In this document: in pieces, positions 11,527-20,719 of the stretch
Numbering within the stretch: position 1 is the first letter of the stretch
How the letters are laid out: each line of letters opens with the position of its first letter
DNA from: Volvox africanus
Taxonomy: Eukaryota > Chlorophyta > Chlorophyceae > Chlamydomonadales > Volvocaceae
Assembly: GCA_030268105.1 (NCBI GenBank)
Contig: BSDZ01000011.1
Coordinates: 1,736,001-1,800,000 of the forward strand
DNA: 64,000 nt
Direction of reading: 5' to 3'
Made by a program: the position numbers and the translations under genes
Notes under the pieces: generated by a model
Seen by the model: the letters and a program-made list of their open reading frames with translations, nothing else
Told to the model about the DNA's origin: nothing
Database searches by the model: none

Positions 11527-12442
11527 ATGGACCTTACGCAGACCCTGATCATAGCAGCTGTCGCAGTAGCCCTTGTTACATTTTTCATCTTACGTCAAAC
11601 ACGCGACTATAGCAAGCAGCTGGAACAGTTGGACCCCAAGAAGAAGAAACCCCGGCAGTTTGGTATGTATACCCTGGACCAGGTAGCTCAGCACAACAAA
11701 CGGGATGATGCCTGGATCATAGTCCAGCACAAGGAGACTAAGGAGTACCGCGTGTAAGTGGTAAAATGGTCATGGGTTTCATTTTGGGGAGAGCGCAGGT
11801 GAAAGATGGAGTCGCTTTCAACCATAGGGCCCGACTCCAGTGGTTTTGCAAAAGAGGACAAGGGATAGACGAATAGAAAGTAAAACCTTATGGTTGCCAC
11901 CCTGGGACAGCTCTTCGAACAGAAACCCGGAATCTCTGTCACCGTCGTGGATCCCTTACGACCTGGGGATTCAAATACCATTTCATATGATGCAGTCCAT
12001 TGGATAACGCCTTCGATCCTAGCCCATTCGATCCTTGTCGAAATGCACACCGCACAACAATTTAACCCAATGACATAGCCAGCGTTGAGCGAATGGGCGC
12101 GACCAGCTAGCATCTTACCTGCCCGTCAACCAGGCATCGGGTCCTGCAAAAGTTGCGTTATTTCTGAGCAGCAGGCCCTCAGCCACCGAGGGGGCTCTGC
12201 CTCCTCCTTTAACCACTCATCCCCTCTCCCAAAACTATTGTCTTACGCCTTCACATAGGTATGACATTACGGACTATGTGGACGAACATCCCGGCGGCGA
12301 ATCGATCCTTAGGAATATTGGCGGCGATGCCACGGAGGGTTTCCATGGACCGCAACACCCAATTACTACGTATGTACTTGTAGAGGAGTATTGCATCGGC
12401 AAGCTGGCGGATGGGGAGGTGCCGACCAGCGAGGCGCGGTAG
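11527..12442 (+). CDS. Membrane-anchored cytochrome b5-domain protein
   Basis: Two exons, 11527-11753 and 12259-12442 (stop TAG), share a GT|G codon across a GTAAGT...CATAG intron and encode 136 residues. An N-terminal hydrophobic helix (LIIAAVAVALVTFFIL) is followed by a basic linker (DPKKKKPRQF) and a cytochrome b5 fold beginning YTLDQVAQHNKRDDAWIIV. The haem ligand motif YVDEHPGGE and a second histidine in the GFHGPQHP segment are present. An N-terminal anchor with cytosolic haem domain suggests a microsomal or outer-membrane b5-like donor, or a steroid-binding MAPR-type relative. The canonical HPGG favours true b5. It is divergently paired with the CYB561 gene. The amplified array starts 118 bp after its stop codon. 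Confidence 0.9.
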
Positions 12443-13883
12443 GCGTGTGCATGTCATAACAGTTTAGAAGGGAACCCACGGACGATTGCGAGCTGCATCC
12501 GGTGGTGGCGCTGCTGTCTCCCCAAGCCCCTCGTCCAACCCTCCCCGCAAGGATTGCTCGGTCCCGTCTCTGCGCTCACACAACACGCAGCAAAATCAAC
12601 AGCAGATTGGTGGCGGCATCGATCGCTGGTGGTGTAGCCGAACCGATCGTGCAAATGTTGTAGGTGCAAGTGCACATCGTCACATGCTGGCCACCGGCTT
12701 CATCGTCAAAGACCGTACATGATTTTACCCATCGGCAGGGATGCAATAACTACTTGCGTTTGTAACCGGAGATTCATGAGTATTGTGTCTTAAATCCCAC
12801 ACGCTAGTGTAGTTACGGTAATTTGGCGCTTGGGGTAACTCGGAGAGGCGCAGTTGATGGCGGGTCCTTGCCCGTCTCGGCCGCCTTGGCTTGCGAAACC
12901 CATTAAGTCCTGCGTGAGGATCCATGATGCCGCTCACGGACTACCATCTCGGGCGGGAATCGGTTAGGAGAAGAGGGGTGGCTGTAAGAGGCTGTATGAG
13001 GCCCCCCCCGGATGTTGGCGCGCCAGCAACTGATCATGCACGTGGCTCGGAAAGTGGCCGTGTGGCGCTAAGGCTCAATACGAAGGTCCCCCGCCGTATG
13101 TAGATGGAGACTTAGAACGACCGCGTGGACGACCGGGGCCCACTTGGTTAGATTGATCAGGATTGGGCTTGTTGTGTCCACCTAGGATGTAACTTCCCAC
13201 TATGTCCGATCTATATGCGATGTATGTGTGAGTTGCTTCCTGCCTGTGATATGTCATCCGTATCAACTCCCTGCGTGCTCTTCTTCCAAGGATGGACCAT
13301 TTCTATGAGTCAGTCACTCGTTAGGGTTTGGGAACACACTTGGTGGCTTCATAAGGCGTGCGTGGGACATTGTTGAGTCCGTGTCACACATATACCAGAG
13401 ATGTGGCTGGCATCTAACGCTGCACCGGTTGGGTCCTCAGCTGCCGACACCTCGCCTAGGCTGCCTCATGATAAGGGGTATTCCCACAGCGCCTTAATCA
13501 AGAAGACTCAAAACCCCAAATCGCGCACCACTACTGAAACCTGGACAGGTATACAAATGAAGCCAAGTGCATAGCCAGCAATAGTTTTGTCTATGTGTCA
13601 TTAGCGTGGACATGAACCGTCGTTGAGTGCACAAGTATTTCTCTTCACATCACGACACCTAAACTTGCTTGAATGTGCAGGTTATTACCCTTCCTTACAT
13701 TTAGGCTCTCGGTTTGGAGCCCCCATAGCTCGTGAAAAACTACCTACTGTATACCGCTAATGGACTTCTAATTCCTAGCTCACACGACTCTGTCTGCTGC
13801 TTGCCATATGATTATTATGAGCGAACGGCCTAGATCCCTAATCTGTCCAATGGTAAATTTGAGTACTAGCGGGTATTATATAT

Positions 13884-13935
13884 AGGGTAGCGGGGCTAGC
13901 GGGGTAGCGGGGTAAGTAGTAGGGCTAGCGGGGTA
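13884..13935 (+). repeat. G-rich minisatellite in tandem unit
   Basis: Five G-runs (three or four G) separated by CTAGC, TAGC or TAAGTAGTA spacers form a short degenerate repeat. It recurs at about 28299-28350, 35236-35287 and 42173-42224. The spacing would permit a G-quadruplex on the plus strand. Confidence 0.7.
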
Positions 13936-14067
13936 TGACGCTTTGCATGACCGGCCAACACACTCATCAGTTACAGCACGTCCCAGGCAGGTCACACATG
14001 AGTTAGCAGGTCCACATTGCACGTGGCTATATGGCACAGCCTAAATGAGCACAAATGAAATGTGGTC

Positions 14068-14072
14068 GTGAC
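14068..14072. repeat. Target-site duplication GTGAC (left)
   Basis: GTGAC sits directly before the left LTR and again directly after the right LTR (21544-21548). The uninterrupted copies 2-4 contain it once, as GTGGTCGTGACACCAAATG. Confidence 0.97.
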
Positions 14073-14896
14073 TGTTGTACCTCTCGTTCGCGTTTGCTCA
14101 TAAGTATCTGCACGTCTGGAGACTATCGACACCGATGCGCGAGCACTTGCAAGTACAGCAAGGCAAGCGAGAGCAAACAGAGACAGCGGAAGACTTCAAG
14201 ACGAAGAGAGATATAACTTACGGTCTTACAGATCGGAATGATGCAATGGACGAAATCACCGTCAGCGCCGGAAGCAAGCAATCATCACGCGGCGGTGATT
14301 AGCGAAGTTCAGGCTTAGCTCGGGCTAAGTAGAATATCGTATAGTAATAGTAATGTAGAACACACAAGTGTTCTCCGGTATCGAATGTCTTATCTTGCTT
14401 AGCCGTCCTCGCATCTGTTATACTCGCAGCATCGCAATGCCGTATGATTCACATCAGGAGGCCGATCCTAGATGTGACAACCCTACTGCGTCTAGGTGAT
14501 GTCTACGCATAACAACGTATAAGCCTTTCCGGCATTCGCATGATGCAAGGGTCCGGATAACGATATCCGGTTGCAGGGCATGCATCACGACGAGTGCGGC
14601 GCTCTCAACGTGTGCTGTAATGAAGTAATATCATATCAGATAATATTACTTATTGTTTCGTAGCACGAGCATAATGCGCACTTCCATGCTTCGGGCTTTC
14701 ATGCATGCTAGGCGGATTTGCCATGATGCGATGTCGCGATGGATAATGACAACATGCCAAATGCATATATAAATGTACACGAATACATTTATATCATGCA
14801 GATTCATTCATATGCAATGCGTTCATCACAAAAGCACTTCGCCTCGTAGGATCGCGTCGACCTACGCGTCGGCGGGAAATGAACCGTAGCACAACA
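14073..14896 (-). repeat. LTR, 3' LTR in element orientation
   Basis: It is 824 bp, nearly identical to 20720-21543. A perfect 10-bp arm inverted repeat around 14768-14793 contains TATATAAATG-like sequence that may supply a TATA element. A second AT-rich palindrome lies near 14626-14652. Confidence 0.96.
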
Positions 14897-14900
14897 ATTA

Positions 14901-14911
14901 TCCCCCCTCCC
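14901..14911 (-). promoter_or_regulatory. Polypurine tract
   Basis: On the element strand the sequence reads GGGAGGGGGGA four bases before the 3' LTR. This is the expected position for the plus-strand DNA synthesis primer. A small imperfect hairpin (GCAGCG/CGCTGC) lies just upstream at about 14912-14938. Confidence 0.88.
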
Positions 14912-14955
14912 GTATGCAGCGTCCTCGCTGCATCATACAGCATCGACTGCAGGGG

Positions 14956-17900
14956 TCATTGGGCTTGTGTGGCACGTTTGCGGGCTTCTTCGAGCAGGGG
15001 TTTCATGTCCTGTGAGAAGTTGCGTGCCGGTTCCCATGAGTTGTGCTCGTCGGTATACCCTGTCCACTTAACCAAGTACTCGTGTACTGTTCGCTTACGT
15101 CGGTGTCGGCCCACACGACGCGCGCGATAATCTAACACCCGCTCCACATCGTAAAACTTCTGTTTACCAGCGATCCAGGTCTCGGGAACTGGTTCGATCG
15201 CTGCGGGGGCGTTAGCAGGCTCAGGGACGGGTTCCGTACTACGATACGGACGAACAAGCGATACGTGAAACGTGGGGTGAATGGTCATATCAGTGGGCAA
15301 TGCAAGCTCCACAGCCACATTCCCAACCATGCGCACGACAGGATACGGACCAATCCAGCGGGGTAAGAGTTTTCGGGATCCGTCGGCCAAGGAACGCAAG
15401 TTCTTGGTGCTTAGCAACACGAGTTGCCCTTCCGAAAACGTCACATCCTGCTTAGATTTGTTATAGTATTCCGTCGTTCGTTGCTGCGCCGCGTCCAAAC
15501 ACGACTTCGCGTCTGTGATTCGGGACATAAAAGACTTGGCAAAAAGTTTAGCAGCAGGCACGTTCACTTCCAACTCACGCCACACGGGTAGCGCGGGATG
15601 AAATCCGTAGTTAAGAAAGAACGGACTTTTGCCTGTAGAGCGGTTAACAGCGTTGTTAAGCGCGAATTCTGCCGCAGTCAAATACGTATCCCAGACGAGT
15701 GGTGTGCGACCAGCATAATTGCGCAACATATCACCCAACGTGCGGTTTGTGCGTTCGGTTTGACCATCAGTCTGCGGGTGATACGCCGTGCTCAGGTTGA
15801 CGCGCATGCCAACTAGTTTGCAGAGCGCTTCCCAAAACTTAGACGTGAACTGTCCACCGCGGTCCGAGACCACATTTTTGGGAATCCCGTGTAACCGAAC
15901 CACATTATCGAAAAACAAACGTGCGGTTTGCTCAGCCGTGCAGGATGATGTGCATGGTGCTAGGTGAACCATCTTAGTCAGACGATCGACCATTACGAAC
16001 ACCGCATCGTATCCCCCCTCAGTTTTGGGCAGCGCGACTACGAAGTCCATGGAAACACTTTCCCAAGGCGCATCCGGGACAGGCAACGGTTGCAACAACC
16101 CATGGCCCTTACCGGACAAAGCCTTATTGCGCTGGCACAGACTGCATGTCTGGACGAAGTTCGTCGCATCCTTAGCCAAACGAGGCCACCAAAAGGAACG
16201 TTGCACCAAGTCGATCAATCGCTTGCTACCAGGGTGTCCTGCTAACGGGTCCTCGTGGAACCGTGCAAGGATGTCGTAGCGTAGCGCGTCGTCGTTCGGA
16301 ACGACGATTTGCGTAGCTGCACCCTCCGTCCGTAGCCAAAGGCCATTCTGCTTGTGAAGGTTTTCTACATTAGCCGGGTCCGCGAACCAGGCGTCTGCGC
16401 TGTAGGCAACCTTCAACCGCTCCGCGAGGTCCGTCGCGATCGGAACCTCCTCGCTACGCGGCCGCACGACGGGCGCTGCCAAAATTGCAGCGTGTAGCGA
16501 CGGATGTCGACTGAGAGCATCGGCAATATTCAATTTACCAGAAATATACTCCCAGGTGCAGTTGAACCTAGCTAGATATTCCATCCACCTAGCTTGACGG
16601 CGGTTCAACGTCGGAACGCTTTGCAAAAACGTTAGGGGCTTGTGGTCAGTCTTTAAAGTAAACGGGCGTCCCTCGAGGTAACAGCGCCATTCCTTTAAAG
16701 CATGCAGCACGGCCAGAAGCTCCTGTTCCCCGGTGGTGTAGCGAATCTCCGCACCAGAAAATTTCTTACTCGTGAAGGCGATTGGTCGCCCTTCCTGTAA
16801 CAATACAGCGCCGCTTCCAAATATTGAGGCATCAGACACTACCTCAACACGAAATGGCAACGAGTAATCAGGGAATGCAAGGGTGACATCTTCGGCAACG
16901 ATTCGTTTGAGCTCTTCGAATGCCCGCTGGCATTGCGACGTCCACGACTCGAGTGAAACGAAAACGCCTTTGCGAGTTAAGTTAGTAAGCGGGGCCGCAA
17001 TGATGGAATATTTTTCAATGAACTTTCGGAAATAATTGGTCAAGCCAAGGAACTTACGCAGTTCCGTGAGGTTCTGAGGCGCGGGCCAATCGCGAACCAC
17101 GGCGACCTTCCGCGGGTCCATCTTCACACCGGTGGCCGACACAATGTGGCCCAAATATTCCACCTGAGGCTGCGCCCAAAAGCATTTGGCGCGTTTAGCA
17201 AACAATTGCTCCCGCCTCATAACGTCGAGCACGAGCCGAAGATGCTCCAAGTGCTCCTCGCGCGTCTTAAAATATACCAAGATGTCATCCAGGTAGCAAA
17301 CAACGAACCTGTCGATAAACGGCCTAAACATTCGGTCCATAACCGCCTGAAACGTCGCAGGGGCATTAGTCAAACCAAATGATAGGACCGTATACTCAAA
17401 GTGACCGAAGGGCGTCCGAAAAGCGGTTTTCGGGATATCAGAGGCAGCGATGCGAATCTGATTGTAGCCCTGTTGTAAGTCAATTGAGGAAAAATAAGCC
17501 GAGCCCTTCAGCTTATCCAACAGGTCGTCAACGAGTGGCAAAGGGTAGCGATTTTTCACCGTATTCACATTTAACCCCCGGTAATCAATGCACATGCGCA
17601 AGGTCCCATCCTTCTTACCGACAAACAAAATCGGTGCAGAAAACGGGGATGTGCTGGGGCGTATCATACCCTTCGCGAGCAAATCCGTCACCTGGCGCTT
17701 TACCTCGTCCAGCTCCAATGGACTCAACCTGTACATTGGCCGGGCTGTAGGCTGCGCTCCAGGCATGAGAGGGATTGTGTGATCAACAGGACGCATAGGT
17801 GGTAGGCCAGGGATATCTTTAAAGACGTCCTCATACTGCGACAGTAGGGCCTCAACCTCAGGATCCGGAGAAATCTGCGCGGTGGTGACACAACAGCTCA

Positions 17901-19017
17901 CCCGCGGCCTTAAAAGCAGTCCGTGGGCACCCTTCCGTAACAAACGGACGGCCTCCTTACGCCCGACTAGCTCTGGTTCGATTCGCGCGGCCATTGCGGT
18001 CACAGCGAAATTAACCATAGGCACCGCCTCAGTTTCGCCCTCCTTTGGTGTGACATGTTCGAACGACAGGAAAGGTACCTTAATCGACAGAGTACCCTTG
18101 CACATATGCAGGGTTGCGGTCTCCATGTCGATGCGCGCGCGGTACTGTCGTAATGTCGACGACCCCATTATGTACGGTGCAGTCTCTGCTAAGCCCTGCA
18201 GCACGTACGGACGGGTCACAACACGCAAAGGGCCTATCGATAGGCTAAGGGTAATCCTGCCCACGATGGGATGCTTACCCCCGTCAGCAAGGGTAACCTG
18301 TGGACAATCAGACGACTCTGGGGACAACCCCAGCGCGTTCACCTCTGCGACAGAGATGAAGTCGTCGCTGGCACTGGTGTCAACAAGTGCCTTCAGACTA
18401 CGGCCGTTCAAACCGATCTGAACCACAGGGACACGGTTATCTACGAGCGACTGCCCAGCAGACAACGTCAGTGCACTTAAGGCGGGTCCGTAACCAACGG
18501 CACCCCCATCAGGAGCTTCGTACCAAACGTCAACCGAGTAGGATAGGCATGGCCACGGAGCCAGCGTACCCTCCCAATCCACACCATTAAACAAAACGGT
18601 GCCCGGCTCGAACCGGTGGACATGCCGCATACCCCTTAACGATGCCTCTGCCTTGCGCCGACAGAAAGCAGGGAGTAATACACATGCGGCAGTGCCTGGA
18701 TATTGACGCCTACATCTCCTGTATATGGCCAACTGTTCCGACATCTCACGCAGAGACGAGGGGATGAACAAAACCACGTGGTTAGACAGATCGATAGACG
18801 ACAGGGGACGGCGAGGTGTAAACAAATTACACAACGGGTCGAAGCAGAGAAGTCCCGTGCGTCCGTCAAGCGTGATGCGTCGCGCAATGACTCGCTCGAT
18901 GTGTCCAAGTACACAAGGCAACAATGCCTTAACGGCTGGCCGTAAGGATGACCACCGACCATGCGTTAGTTCAGAAATCCCGGGTGGTGCCCCCTCCACA
19001 GGAACCCGGGCAAGCCC
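14956..19017 (-). CDS. pol: Chromovirus Pol (PR-RT-RNase H-integrase-chromodomain)
   Basis: An open frame of 1,353 codons follows the Gag UAG stop without frame change and ends at TGA. Counting from the GTG at 18999, the aspartic protease motif DTSA is at 207-210. RT has SSIDLQQGY near 504 and YLDD at 569-572. RNase H has D723, E758/E760, D785 and D827. The integrase zinc-binding residues are H915, H922, C952 and C955, and the catalytic triad is D985, D1046 and E1082 (35-residue D-E spacing). A chromodomain (YLVKWTGY...NSWEP) occupies about 1280-1345. The first 170 or so residues, before the protease, match no standard Pol module I recognise. All catalytic motifs look intact. It has no ATG near its start, so expression probably depends on Gag-stop readthrough. 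Confidence 0.95.
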   Translation of the reverse strand, partial: GLARVPVEGAPPGISELTHGRWSSLRPAVKALLPCVLGHIERVIARRITLDGRTGLLCFDPLCNLFTPRRPLSSIDLSNHVVLFIPSSLREMSEQLAIYRRCRRQYPGTAACVLLPAFCRRKAEASLRGMRHVHRFEPGTVLFNGVDWEGTLAPWPCLSYSVDVWYEAPDGGAVGYGPALSALTLSAGQSLVDNRVPVVQIGLNGRSLKALVDTSASDDFISVAEVNALGLSPESSDCPQVTLADGGKHPIVGRITLSLSIGPLRVVTRPYVLQGLAETAPYIMGSSTLRQYRARIDMETATLHMCKGTLSIKVPFLSFEHVTPKEGETEAVPMVNFAVTAMAARIEPELVGRKEAVRLLRKGAHGLLLRPRVSCCVTTAQISPDPEVEALLSQYEDVFKDIPGLPPMRPVDHTIPLMPGAQPTARPMYRLSPLELDEVKRQVTDLLAKGMIRPSTSPFSAPILFVGKKDGTLRMCIDYRGLNVNTVKNRYPLPLVDDLLDKLKGSAYFSSIDLQQGYNQIRIAASDIPKTAFRTPFGHFEYTVLSFGLTNAPATFQAVMDRMFRPFIDRFVVCYLDDILVYFKTREEHLEHLRLVLDVMRREQLFAKRAKCFWAQPQVEYLGHIVSATGVKMDPRKVAVVRDWPAPQNLTELRKFLGLTNYFRKFIEKYSIIAAPLTNLTRKGVFVSLESWTSQCQRAFEELKRIVAEDVTLAFPDYSLPFRVEVVSDASIFGSGAVLLQEGRPIAFTSKKFSGAEIRYTTGEQELLAVLHALKEWRCYLEGRPFTLKTDHKPLTFLQSVPTLNRRQARWMEYLARFNCTWEYISGKLNIADALSRHPSLHAAILAAPVVRPRSEEVPIATDLAERLKVAYSADAWFADPANVENLHKQNGLWLRTEGAATQIVVPNDDALRYDILARFHEDPLAGHPGSKRLIDLVQRSFWWPRLAKDATNFVQTCSLCQRNKALSGKGHGLLQPLPVPDAPWESVSMDFVVALPKTEGGYDAVFVMVDRLTKMVHLAPCTSSCTAEQTARLFFDNVVRLHGIPKNVVSDRGGQFTSKFWEALCKLVGMRVNLSTAYHPQTDGQTERTNRTLGDMLRNYAGRTPLVWDTYLTAAEFALNNAVNRSTGKSPFFLNYGFHPALPVWRELEVNVPAAKLFAKSFMSRITDAKSCLDAAQQRTTEYYNKSKQDVTFSEGQLVLLSTKNLRSLADGSRKLLPRWIGPYPVVRMVGNVAVELALPTDMTIHPTFHVSLVRPYRSTEPVPEPANAPAAIEPVPETWIAGKQKFYDVERVLDYRARRVGRHRRKRTVHEYLVKWTGYTDEHNSWEPARNFSQDMKPLLEEARKRATQAQ

Positions 19018-20253
19018 CTATTTCGGCTGAGGTACAAACGGCGGCATTAGAGGGCAATCCTTCGTGGAATGGTTCTCCGCACACCGTAGGCAAACGTTGG
19101 CCAATTTTCGACGCTCGAATTCGGAACGATTGCAATTCCATTTTGGCATAAATGTGTCGTCCGTACGAGTACGCTTCGCGTTGGGGTCGGAACGCTGTGC
19201 GGCTGCCGACGACGGCGCACCACCACGCTTCCTGTTCCTAGCTGGGTCCGAGCTCGGACCTGCTCCTACTGTACCACGGACACCCGAGCTAGCGCCCCCG
19301 CGCGCCTTGCGTTGCCCGTTGCTGCGTCGCGTCGCGGCAGTAGGCGTGGGGCGGGTCGCGCCGAGGTCCTGGTCGAGAGCCACAGCTTCCCCAAGCGGAT
19401 CCTGCACTTGCACGGCATTTGCACGAGGGGCAGACTTGACTTCTTCCTCGCCGGCAAGAAGTCGTATCTCCGCGCCCTTAGCAAAAGCGACCAACGCGTC
19501 ATACGACTTGATCTGCGCTCCAACCAAGTCAGTGGCGCACCATTTAGCCAAAAGTTTCGTTAGGCCTCGCCTAAACCAAAAGACACGCTCAGATTCGGTG
19601 AGGTCAGCAATGGGAGTCACAAGTGCTTCGAAGCGTGACTGGTACGCAGGTACATTTTCATCCCGACGCATGTGGTAGCTACCGGCTGCCAAAACGTTAC
19701 GAGCTTCCACATCGCGTGCTTGAACCTCAGTAGCGAATCGTGCGAGCAAAGCGGCGACCAACTCATCAAAAGTATAGCTGCCTCGGGCGTTGGTCCAATT
19801 GCGATACCAGTCCTTCGCTGCGCCCTCGAGGGTGTTACCAACGAAGAGACACCTGATACCGTCATTATCGCCACCATGAACAGCTTGGAGGTACTTTTTA
19901 GCGTCACGCACGTACGCACGAGTTGCATCGGCTATGCTATGCCCTGGTGTCTTGTCGGTCAGCGAAATATTGAGCCTAGGAACGGGAATCGACAATCTCA
20001 TCACCTCAGGGATGTCATCATGCCCTCGAGCTTGAGGTAATGGCAGAACCCTTGGTCCAGCAGTGTTGTCCATATTCGTGTTCACTGCTGAATGCGGCAC
20101 AATTAAGTGAGCAGGGGTCTGAAGGAAAAGGGGCTCTTGAGTGGCCCGTGCGCCAACAGTCTCAAGACCTCTATCCGGCGCTCTAGCAGCTACAACGAAA
20201 TCGGGTTGGCTAGCTAGGCTAGTGTGCGGCGTATCGTCGTGTTCCGCGGACAT
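19018..20253 (-). CDS. gag: Chromovirus Gag
   Basis: Starts at ATG 20253 (an in-frame stop lies seven codons upstream) and encodes 411 residues. Residues about 85-240 resemble the Retrotrans_gag capsid domain, with GAAKDWYRNW and a following FDELVAALLARF helix. A basic serine/proline-rich region precedes a zinc knuckle, CLRCAENHSTKDC, which has CX2CX3HX4C spacing rather than the usual CX2CX4HX4C. The frame ends in TAG and continues directly into pol. Confidence 0.92.
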   Translation of the reverse strand: MSAEHDDTPHTSLASQPDFVVAARAPDRGLETVGARATQEPLFLQTPAHLIVPHSAVNTNMDNTAGPRVLPLPQARGHDDIPEVMRLSIPVPRLNISLTDKTPGHSIADATRAYVRDAKKYLQAVHGGDNDGIRCLFVGNTLEGAAKDWYRNWTNARGSYTFDELVAALLARFATEVQARDVEARNVLAAGSYHMRRDENVPAYQSRFEALVTPIADLTESERVFWFRRGLTKLLAKWCATDLVGAQIKSYDALVAFAKGAEIRLLAGEEEVKSAPRANAVQVQDPLGEAVALDQDLGATRPTPTAATRRSNGQRKARGGASSGVRGTVGAGPSSDPARNRKRGGAPSSAAAQRSDPNAKRTRTDDTFMPKWNCNRSEFERRKLANVCLRCAENHSTKDCPLMPPFVPQPK

Positions 20254-20699
20254 GAAGCACGAAACGATACCCTAGGTTTGCGTAATAGAAGCCGACTTCT
20301 ATCGCAAAGGCAAGAGTACAAAGCGATTCGGTGAGCCTACCGACAGTACTCTTGAGAAGATTCAGCAAACTCAGCAAGTAATTGCCCAGCTGAGTCCTGA
20401 TCTCCGTAGTTTGGGCAATGAGAGTCGCCAACTGGTCCGGACGAACGCCAGTCTCAGTCGCCGCGGCAAGCAATGCCGGTGCACTGAGATTACCTGCGAC
20501 TCAGAGCGTACACTTACACAACAAGTGCAGCAATCTAAGCAAAAGCAATTAAACAATTACAAACCGGAAGCGGCGGCGTCCAAAACGGCGCGGCCTAAGT
20601 CTTCGGCAAAAGTATCTAGCGGTCCTCGTGGTTCGACGCTGGAACTCGCCATAGAAAGAACCTACTTCCGATTAGACAGAGAGAGACAGTTAGGCAACG

Positions 20700-20716
20700 A
20701 ACCTGTCTCGATACCA
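20700..20716 (-). promoter_or_regulatory. Primer-binding site
   Basis: Element-strand sequence TGGTATCGAGACAGGTT begins three bases after the 5' LTR. It has the TGG start complementary to a tRNA CCA end. The initial TGGTATC matches primer sites that use initiator tRNA-Met, but the rest differs from the plant version, so the primer tRNA is not certain. Confidence 0.8.
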
Positions 20717-20719
20717 AAT

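Larger units (their letters stand above)
12561..14072. other. Non-genic 5' segment of unit copy 1
   Basis: No gene could be supported here or in the matching parts of copies 2-4 (26975-28487, 33912-35424, 40849-42361). A minus-strand ORF (13075-13266 here) has a basic GRPRGRSKS stretch, and a second minus-strand reading near 12561-12675 is short. Both could be relics of retroelement protein but lack diagnostic motifs. Confidence 0.4.
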
